Source of the DNA: Methanosarcina sp. 2.H.T.1A.6
GTDB taxonomy: Archaea > Halobacteriota > Methanosarcinia > Methanosarcinales > Methanosarcinaceae
Direction of reading: 5' to 3'
NCBI RefSeq assembly: GCF_000979455.1
Contig: NZ_JJOY01000028.1
Coordinates: 32,153 to 96,152, forward strand
Length of the DNA: 64,000 bases
Shown here one piece after another: positions 58,944 through 64,000 of this stretch. A program made the translations under genes and the position numbers. Positions within the stretch are counted from its first letter, which is position 1. Each line of letters opens with the position of its first letter. Under the pieces are notes generated by a model. It did not search any database. It saw nothing but the letters and a program-made list of their open reading frames with translations, and was not told the origin of the DNA.

Positions 58944-58997
58944 CTTTTCAAGATGAAATAAGCAGGGCTCCCGTCACTTTAGTGGCGGGTAGTTGAC
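58944..58997 (+). repeat. TnpB-type right-end-like hairpin, copy 1 next to top6BA
   Basis: TTTTCAAGATGAAATAAGCAG is followed by the hairpin CCCGTCAC-TTTA-GTGGCGGG (58970-58977 with 58982-58989, one G-T pair) and TAGTTGAC. The copy at 62237-62290 differs at only six of about 53 positions. The changes keep the stem paired. The layout fits the 3' end of an IS200/IS605 element and its omega-RNA scaffold. Confidence 0.5.
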
Positions 58998-59032
58998 ATC
59001 ATTCGCAGTCTTAGCGATGATTCAGTTCTCTG

Positions 59033-59100
59033 TTATTCAATCTCCGGTATTATTCAGTCTCCGGTATTATTCAATCTCCGTTGTTATTCAGTCCCCTGTA
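59033..59100. repeat. Four 17-bp tandem repeats before the end of top6A
   Basis: TTATTCA(A/G)TCTCCGGTA occurs four times without spacing (59033-59049, 59050-59066, 59067-59083, 59084-59100), the last two with changes. They lie 26 bases after the top6A stop on the transcript side. Confidence 0.75.
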
Positions 59101-59125
59101 CTGTGCTATGTCCACGCGATTTCTC

Positions 59126-60235
59126 TCAAACCATGCCCAGTTCTTTCAGTCGGTTCGGAAGATATACCTCGGTTACGAAGTCCAGACCTTTTCCTGCGAA
59201 AGCCTGCTGTTCAGCCTTCTTGCCTATATCAAGCTGGAGCTTTATCTGCTCTTTCCAGTAATCAGACTCAAAGCGGGGGTCGGAAAGTTCACTCCTAAGC
59301 GCACTTATGTCCTGCTCGGTGAGCTTGTCAGTTGAGAGTTCATATTCCACGATATCCGAAGGCTGAAGCCCCAGGAATTTGGCTGCCGGGGTTGCCATGA
59401 ATTCCGAAAGGTGAGCGCTTTTTATGGCTCCGTAGGCAACAGATGCGTAGATCCTGTAAGACCAGGGGTCGCCGTCAGTAAAAACTGCTACAGGGATCCC
59501 CAGTTCCTCGTTCATGCGTTTGATCATCCTGCGGGTTGACCTCGCAGGCTGACCCTTCAGGTGGACAAGAATCGCATTATAAGCCTCATCAAACCCGTTT
59601 TCCATCAGCCGTGCATACATACCGCCGGTCTCTATGGCTATAATCATGCTTGCGTCGTGATTCTTAAACTCGATATTTTCCACATTGAAAGGGATCTGAT
59701 ATCCTCCTTCCCCTACATCCTTCTGGCAGTGGATATTACGAACTCCGCGCTTTGTCTGTTCCGAGATCTCAATCGGCCCGAACATAGTAGCCCCGTCTTC
59801 TTCAGGGCGCATGTGGAAATACTCCCTCTGGAGACTGGTCAGGAGTTCCAGGTCTTCGATCAGGCGGTCGCTCTCGGCCTGTTCCTTGAACTTGGCAGCG
59901 TCCCAGCCCTCAGATATATAATAAAGTTCTCGAAGTGTTGAGCCGCGGTTCTGGGCAAGGTGCTCGTTTATGAGAAAATCTGTTGCATAAGTAGTTTTCA
60001 GGAGCTGGAATGCCCCTTTTACGGTCTTTGCGCTCCTTTCGCTTTCCCTGTCTCCGTAAACCCAGACTTCACTCTCGTCGGAATATTCTATGTTTGCCTT
60101 TGTCCGGCTTGGAAGGCTGACGTTTGGGATAACCTCATCTTCAAACTGGTTGTAGATCTTCTCTGCAAGCTCGAGCAGCCTTTCCTTTGCCAGGACATCT
60201 CCCTGTCTTGTTTTGTCATTTGCTTCTCTTGCCAT
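59126..60235 (-). CDS. top6A: DNA topoisomerase VI subunit A
   Basis: Top6A is the Spo11-like cutting subunit of topoisomerase VI, which relaxes and decatenates DNA. The 369-residue protein has the catalytic Tyr in the [10 protein letters not shown] motif near residue 105 and the Toprim acidic residues in [12 protein letters not shown] and [13 protein letters not shown]. The ATG at 60235 is chosen over a GTG at 60244: GGGTG lies 6 bases before it, and it starts one base after the top6B stop region. It is co-transcribed with top6B. Confidence 0.96.
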   Translation of the reverse strand: MAREANDKTRQGDVLAKERLLELAEKIYNQFEDEVIPNVSLPSRTKANIEYSDESEVWVYGDRESERSAKTVKGAFQLLKTTYATDFLINEHLAQNRGSTLRELYYISEGWDAAKFKEQAESDRLIEDLELLTSLQREYFHMRPEEDGATMFGPIEISEQTKRGVRNIHCQKDVGEGGYQIPFNVENIEFKNHDASMIIAIETGGMYARLMENGFDEAYNAILVHLKGQPARSTRRMIKRMNEELGIPVAVFTDGDPWSYRIYASVAYGAIKSAHLSEFMATPAAKFLGLQPSDIVEYELSTDKLTEQDISALRSELSDPRFESDYWKEQIKLQLDIGKKAEQQAFAGKGLDFVTEVYLPNRLKELGMV

Positions 60236-60236
60236 T

Positions 60237-62102
60237 TCAAACACCCTTAAAGGCTTTTGCCCCGGTTACCAGTTCTTCTTCAATCCCTTCTACAATCAGT
60301 TGAGGAAGCTTTCGGAGTTCTTCTTCGGTTGTAGACTCTATCCTGTAGCTGAGTACTTTTGAAGACCCTGCAGCTGCCGAAATCTCCCAGATGTAATCGT
60401 AATCATTGCCCATGGTCACAACCTTTGGCTCCGGTTTTGCCCCGTTAATTCCGCAGGGAAGCATTTCATGTACCCTGAAAGAATAAGCTGAGGTCCCGAA
60501 ATTCTTGACCTTTATAGCCACATCTGCAGTCCCATCTCCATTGCTTTTAACTTTCCTGTGTACAAGCAGGTTTCCCATGATTTTTGCAACAACGGGATTT
60601 ATGTCAGGGACGTCCTTTTCCAGGATATTTGCAACCTTTGCTGCCATTTTCGGAAGCACCTTTGTAATGATAATTTCCTTTTCCCTGCGTTTCTTGAGGT
60701 TGCTCTGCTTGCTCAGGTAATGCTTGAGTTTTCTTGCAACATCTTTGGTTGCAAGGTCCACCTCTTCTTTGATTATAGGGATGTCTGCAATAGCATCCTT
60801 TGATTCGGAGGTGAAGGGCACGTTAATGGAAGCGACATGGATCAGGAGGAGGACCGGACCTGTGGGAATCCCTCCTCCGGGCTGGTTTAAGCCGTACTGC
60901 TTCCACTTGATGTCTTCTACGGCATGTGTTGTCACACAGCCTCCCTGCTGGTAAAGCAGAGGCACACGGTTTGCAAACCGCATGATACTGATCTTATCTT
61001 CTTTCGGGAGATTTCCCCCATATGCAAGCCCGACTTCCACTACAAAGGGGTTTCCCGAATATACAGCCGGTTTCCGCGTGCTTGTGGCAATGAAGTCAAC
61101 GTTTGTCTCTTTCTCAAGCCCCCGATAGATCAGCTCTTCCCCGATTGGGGAAAGACAGTCCGTCGGAGGGGCCATGATCTTTACCTTCTCAAAAGCCTCG
61201 ATTAGTTTTCTTGCTTCATGGCGGCCCAGGGCATGGGGGTCGATTTCGGGGTCAAGTCCCGAAGCCTTGCAGATTTCCTCGGCGGTGAGCAGCCCGATCT
61301 TACAAAAAGAGTAGCGTAGAAAAGGGGCAAGCTTCTGGCGCTCCGTGTAATGAAGCATTTTCATAAGAGTGCCCAGTTCGATACCTTCGGGGTGGGGCAG
61401 AATTTCTTCTGCGGGATCAGGTATTTTATCCGTAGCCCTTTCAAAGACTTCCTCGTTGCCGTCCGGATCTATAAGAGTTATCCTTGCATGGGGATTTACA
61501 ATTGCAGTGGCTTTAAGGTATTCATAAATGGACTGCCTTCTCCCTTTTACGTAAGCAGCCTTCATTTCCAGTTCAACCTGGGTCCCATGGGGGCGGAACC
61601 AGTCCCTTACCTCATCTATCAGGATATCAGGCTCATTAGTACTGGTATTGATCATGAGCTCGTAATAGTGGGCAGGAGCCGTTGAACTGGTTTTGGAGAG
61701 GATTTTTGTGTGCCTGCCTGCAGTCATCTGGGCATAGAGCACGGCTGCCGAAATTCCTATTCCCTGCTGCCCCCTGCTTTGCTTGAGGGCATGGAACCTT
61801 GAGCCGTAGAGAAGCTTTGCAAAAACTTTGGGGATCTGTTCTCTTATAATTCCCGGCCCGTTGTCTTCAATGATAACGGTTACATAGTCCTGGCCTGTCC
61901 TCTCAACCTGAACAAGGATATCCGGCAGGATACCGGCTTCCTCACAGGCATCAAGGGAGTTATCCACGGCTTCTTTTACGGTTGTAATGAGGCTTCGAGG
62001 TGCAGAATCAAAACCCAGAATTTGCCTGTTCTTTTCAAAAAATTCTGCTACACTTATGGATTTTTGTTTTTTGGCGAGTTCTTCTGCAATTGGGGTTTCC
62101 AT
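60237..62102 (-). CDS. top6B: DNA topoisomerase VI subunit B
   Basis: Top6B is the GHKL ATPase subunit of topoisomerase VI. The 621-residue protein has the start [20 protein letters not shown], motif [19 protein letters not shown] near residues 42-60, EDNGPGI near 80, the lid [19 protein letters not shown] near 108-126, and the transducer with the Lys in [14 protein letters not shown] nearby. A C-terminal immunoglobulin-like domain ([23 protein letters not shown]) is present as in methanogen enzymes. The ATG is at 62102. gyrB lies about 4 kb away in the same direction, so both type II systems share one locus. Confidence 0.96.
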   Translation of the reverse strand: METPIAEELAKKQKSISVAEFFEKNRQILGFDSAPRSLITTVKEAVDNSLDACEEAGILPDILVQVERTGQDYVTVIIEDNGPGIIREQIPKVFAKLLYGSRFHALKQSRGQQGIGISAAVLYAQMTAGRHTKILSKTSSTAPAHYYELMINTSTNEPDILIDEVRDWFRPHGTQVELEMKAAYVKGRRQSIYEYLKATAIVNPHARITLIDPDGNEEVFERATDKIPDPAEEILPHPEGIELGTLMKMLHYTERQKLAPFLRYSFCKIGLLTAEEICKASGLDPEIDPHALGRHEARKLIEAFEKVKIMAPPTDCLSPIGEELIYRGLEKETNVDFIATSTRKPAVYSGNPFVVEVGLAYGGNLPKEDKISIMRFANRVPLLYQQGGCVTTHAVEDIKWKQYGLNQPGGGIPTGPVLLLIHVASINVPFTSESKDAIADIPIIKEEVDLATKDVARKLKHYLSKQSNLKKRREKEIIITKVLPKMAAKVANILEKDVPDINPVVAKIMGNLLVHRKVKSNGDGTADVAIKVKNFGTSAYSFRVHEMLPCGINGAKPEPKVVTMGNDYDYIWEISAAAGSSKVLSYRIESTTEEELRKLPQLIVEGIEEELVTGAKAFKGV

Positions 62103-62445
62103 GGACTTTTACCTCAGGCTGAAAAATTGATCTGATGCTTAAAATAAATCTGGTTTTTAAATCAAATCCGGTGTTTAAATCAAATCCGGTGCTAAAAGGA
62201 TATTATGTTATTTTTATCCGGAGAGGTTTTAATACATTTTTCAAGATGAACTAAGCAGGATTCCCGTCACTTCCGTGACGGGTAGTTGACAGTAAGAGAA
62301 TCTGTCATAAAGCAGGAGTTCTTACTTAGCAGGAGTTCTTACTTAATAAAAGTGCAAGGTAATAAATATTAGCGCCTGCAAAAAAAGATAACGACTCTTC
62401 AGACTCGTTTCTGCCGGAGTCCCATGCTTTCAGGCGCCGGGGAAC
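62103..62445. other. Intergenic region before top6B
   Basis: 343 bases with the top6B promoter side, AAATCAAATCCGGT twice at about 62159-62189, the TnpB-type end (62237-62290) and AGCAGGAGTTCTTACTTA twice in tandem at about 62312-62346. No gene is supported. Confidence 0.5.
62237..62290 (+). repeat. TnpB-type right-end-like hairpin, copy 2 next to top6BA
   Basis: TTTTCAAGATGAACTAAGCAG is followed by the perfect hairpin CCCGTCAC-TTCC-GTGACGGG (62263-62270 with 62275-62282) and TAGTTGAC. With copy 1 at 58944-58997 it forms direct repeats on both sides of top6BA. No tnpB lies next to it. Confidence 0.5.
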
Positions 62446-62676
62446 TCAGAGTTCCGCACCGATAATTGTCTGGGTTGCGGTTACAGTCTCGCTTTCCCTT
62501 ATTTTGTCTACCACGGCATTGAGGATGCTCAGATCTTTAACGTCTATAATTACGACAAAGTCGTACTCTCCGAAAACATGGTAGACGTCCTTGATTCCCT
62601 CTATAGTCTTCATTTCCCTGTATGCTGCTTTTTCGTAGCCGGGCAGCACGTTTATCATTGTAACTCCTATAACCAT
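62446..62676 (-). CDS. Stand-alone Lrp/AsnC effector (RAM) domain protein
   Basis: A 76-residue protein consisting only of the ligand-binding/oligomer domain of Lrp/AsnC regulators (RAM or AsnC_trans_reg). It has TMINVLPGYEKAAYREM, EGIKDVYHVFGEYDFVVIIDVKD and TVTATQTIIGAEL, the usual beta-alpha-beta-beta-alpha-beta pattern, with the G-x-Y-D-F turn for amino-acid binding. The DNA-binding HTH is absent, so it may pair with full-length Lrp proteins or sense a ligand alone. The ATG at 62676 is preferred to a TTG at 62685. No clear ribosome binding site is present. Confidence 0.85.
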   Translation of the reverse strand: MVIGVTMINVLPGYEKAAYREMKTIEGIKDVYHVFGEYDFVVIIDVKDLSILNAVVDKIRESETVTATQTIIGAEL

Positions 62677-62956
62677 GGGTATCAATAAAGAGTAACGGCT
62701 GCAAGTTATTTATTTTTATCCGAAGGCGAAATTTTCACAACATAAATTGATAGCCTTTAAGGCAACAGGATTTATTTCCTCCGACTCTTTTATCCTGTTC
62801 TTTAAAGTCGAGGTGATTCACCTTTAGACTTTTGAGTAATGATCCAACGGATCTGTTTCCCATTAAGTTTCACAAAGGATAAGGTATTTCAATCAATATT
62901 GTTAGCGAAATAATTTCGGGATGGAAGACGCCTGTTTTGACAGGTGACGTTCCATA

Positions 62957-63676
62957 TTAATAGTACGTTCCTTCTCCTGTAAAAAGTTGACCATTTACTG
63001 TTGTCCATCCAGCCTGAGGTCCAGACAACTTAATTCCCATGTTTTCCCAATAACTGTTATACAGCCATCCTCCGATCCACCATCCATTACTTCCATGCAG
63101 GTAAATGGAAATGCTGACATTTGCATTCGAGGAGGTATCATAGTGGGCATACATCTTGCTTTCATAATCAAATATCTCAGATGCCGGTGGATAAGGCCTT
63201 CTGGTGACATTCTGCGTGAGATTGTATTTGGGCATAAGAACCATTTCATTGCCCAGCGGGTTCATTGTATCTATGGTCTGGTTAGTGAATAAGGTCATAC
63301 TAAAAATACTTGGATGCAGAATCTTCTTTGAATCTCTACTTCTGGTAGCGTATTTTGGCTCTATTTTCTCATTATTTATAGAAAGCATTAGTCCGTGCTC
63401 CGTATCCACAAGAGCATATTTCCATGAACGATCATAATCATTGAAATGATTCTCTGCGATATCTGTGCCTACGGGTGATGTGTTGTTTATCACCGGGAGC
63501 GGAAGGTAAAGAGTAAAATTGCTCAGAGTCGAATCCGTAGTCAACTCGATACGGTAATCATAACTACTCATGTGATTCCTTTCATATATCCTCTCCTTCT
63601 GCTCTTGCCACCAGATAGACAGCAACACTGCAGAAATGATTATTAGTAGTACAATTATTTTGTAACGAGTTTTCAT
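62957..63676 (-). CDS. Membrane-anchored hypothetical protein
   Basis: A 239-residue protein with one N-terminal membrane helix (residues 7-23, followed by WWQEQKERIYERN) and a large outer part with YRIELTTDSTLSNFTLYLPLPV and a C-terminal GSNGWWIGGWLYNSYWENMG. Several N-x-S/T sites suggest exposure outside the cell. I do not recognise the family. The ATG is at 63676, with GGTGATGAAAT upstream. The gene lies upstream of the RAM protein gene but is separated from it by 280 bases. Confidence 0.65.
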   Translation of the reverse strand: MKTRYKIIVLLIIISAVLLSIWWQEQKERIYERNHMSSYDYRIELTTDSTLSNFTLYLPLPVINNTSPVGTDIAENHFNDYDRSWKYALVDTEHGLMLSINNEKIEPKYATRSRDSKKILHPSIFSMTLFTNQTIDTMNPLGNEMVLMPKYNLTQNVTRRPYPPASEIFDYESKMYAHYDTSSNANVSISIYLHGSNGWWIGGWLYNSYWENMGIKLSGPQAGWTTVNGQLFTGEGTYY

Positions 63677-63890
63677 ATTTCATCACCTGGTCAACTAATG
63701 GGAATAATTTAACTTCAATATAACTGCTTCATAAGTTTACCACGAGGTTTAAGTTATGATGATTTAATCTTGATAAGAAAATATCACTAAATGGTAATTT
63801 ATTCAATCCAGGCAATGATATAAATTACAAATTTCCCTTTCATACGCATTTTTTATAAAAAAGCCGCAATCTGATTATCCAACTTCTGAA

Positions 63891-64000
63891 TTATTTATTC
63901 CTGAGCCTCCATCCTCCATATAGACAGGCCCAGCTTCCCAATAATCCAAAACCTGGAGTAGAGTTATTTTTGCTCGATTCGTTTTCGTTTGAGCTACTAC
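63891..64000 (-). CDS. C-terminal end of a PGF-CTERM surface protein, cut by window edge
   Basis: A minus-strand frame enters from the right edge and ends at a TAA (63891-63893). The 35 visible residues start with a Ser/Asn/Glu-rich linker (SSSNENESSKNNST), then PGF, a hydrophobic stretch with GSWACLYGGW, and RLRNK. This is the tripartite PGF-CTERM signal that archaeosortase A replaces with a lipid anchor. The main part of the protein lies outside the window. Confidence 0.7.
   Translation of the reverse strand, partial: SSSNENESSKNNSTPGFGLLGSWACLYGGWRLRNK

Noticed and set aside
59033..59100. CRISPR-like array
   Set aside because: The 17-bp units have no spacers and are simple tandem repeats; the same holds for the arrays at 38704, 47590 and 48378.

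Overview
The window reads as chromosomal DNA from a Methanosarcina-like methanogenic archaeon. The strongest pointers are RamA (the reductive activase of methylamine-type corrinoid proteins) next to a corrinoid protein and an MtaA/MtbA-family methyltransferase; archaeal aIF5B, S6e and topoisomerase VI; a bacterial-type gyrase beside topoisomerase VI; several surface proteins ending in PGF-CTERM-like anchors; and long AT-rich intergenic regions full of short repeats. No tRNA, rRNA or CRISPR array was found.

Layout. 1-2.3 kb: 3' part of infB, then rps6e. 2.5-7.1 kb: an SLC13-type permease and two secreted or membrane proteins. 7.2-8.7 kb: a membrane-tethered two-HTH regulator followed by relics of a PPC-like secreted protein gene and of a PNPOx-like gene. 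8.8-9.4 kb: a Yip1 membrane protein. 10-27.7 kb: the main accessory region, holding four cassettes of one secreted TolB-like beta-propeller plus two ABC-2 (NosY-like) permeases, with a single ATPase and a single NEW3-type (COG1470-like) accessory protein in the first operon. 28.7-30.7 kb: the intact version of the regulator/PPC/PNPOx block, so two direct copies of this block bracket the transporter array. 31.5-33.4 kb: a pair of bacterial-PH-domain membrane proteins. 34.3-36.0 kb: pdxS-pdxT (PLP synthase) with a run of hairpins between them. 37-39.8 kb: a PGF-CTERM-like surface protein and a PAP2 phosphatase. 40-43.7 kb: methyltransferase, corrinoid protein and ramA operon. 44-49.8 kb: a small membrane protein, a dienelactone-hydrolase lipoprotein, two YdjM-like membrane hydrolases and superoxide dismutase. 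49.9-52.7 kb: a TPR protein and a chagasin-like protease inhibitor. 53.4-62.1 kb: gyrBA and top6BA. 62.4-64 kb: a stand-alone Lrp/AsnC effector domain, a membrane-anchored hypothetical and the last residues of another PGF-CTERM protein.

How the parts may work together. The four propeller/permease cassettes look like one expanded export or surface-remodelling family that shares an ATPase; each secreted propeller probably sits outside the membrane next to its permease pair. A block of about 38 bp with a TATA-like core recurs upstream of the PPC gene and its relic, of the second propeller cassette and of the 5.1 kb surface protein, which hints at a shared promoter type. The methyltransferase operon should move a methyl group from an unknown methylated substrate to CoM through its corrinoid protein, with RamA keeping the cobalt reduced.

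Other layers. Three solitary hairpins resemble the right end (omega-RNA 3' end) of IS200/IS605-type TnpB elements; two of them bracket top6BA. Two short inverted-repeat elements look like MITEs, and several small tandem repeats lie next to gene ends. Functions rest on motif reading only; nothing was searched against a database.
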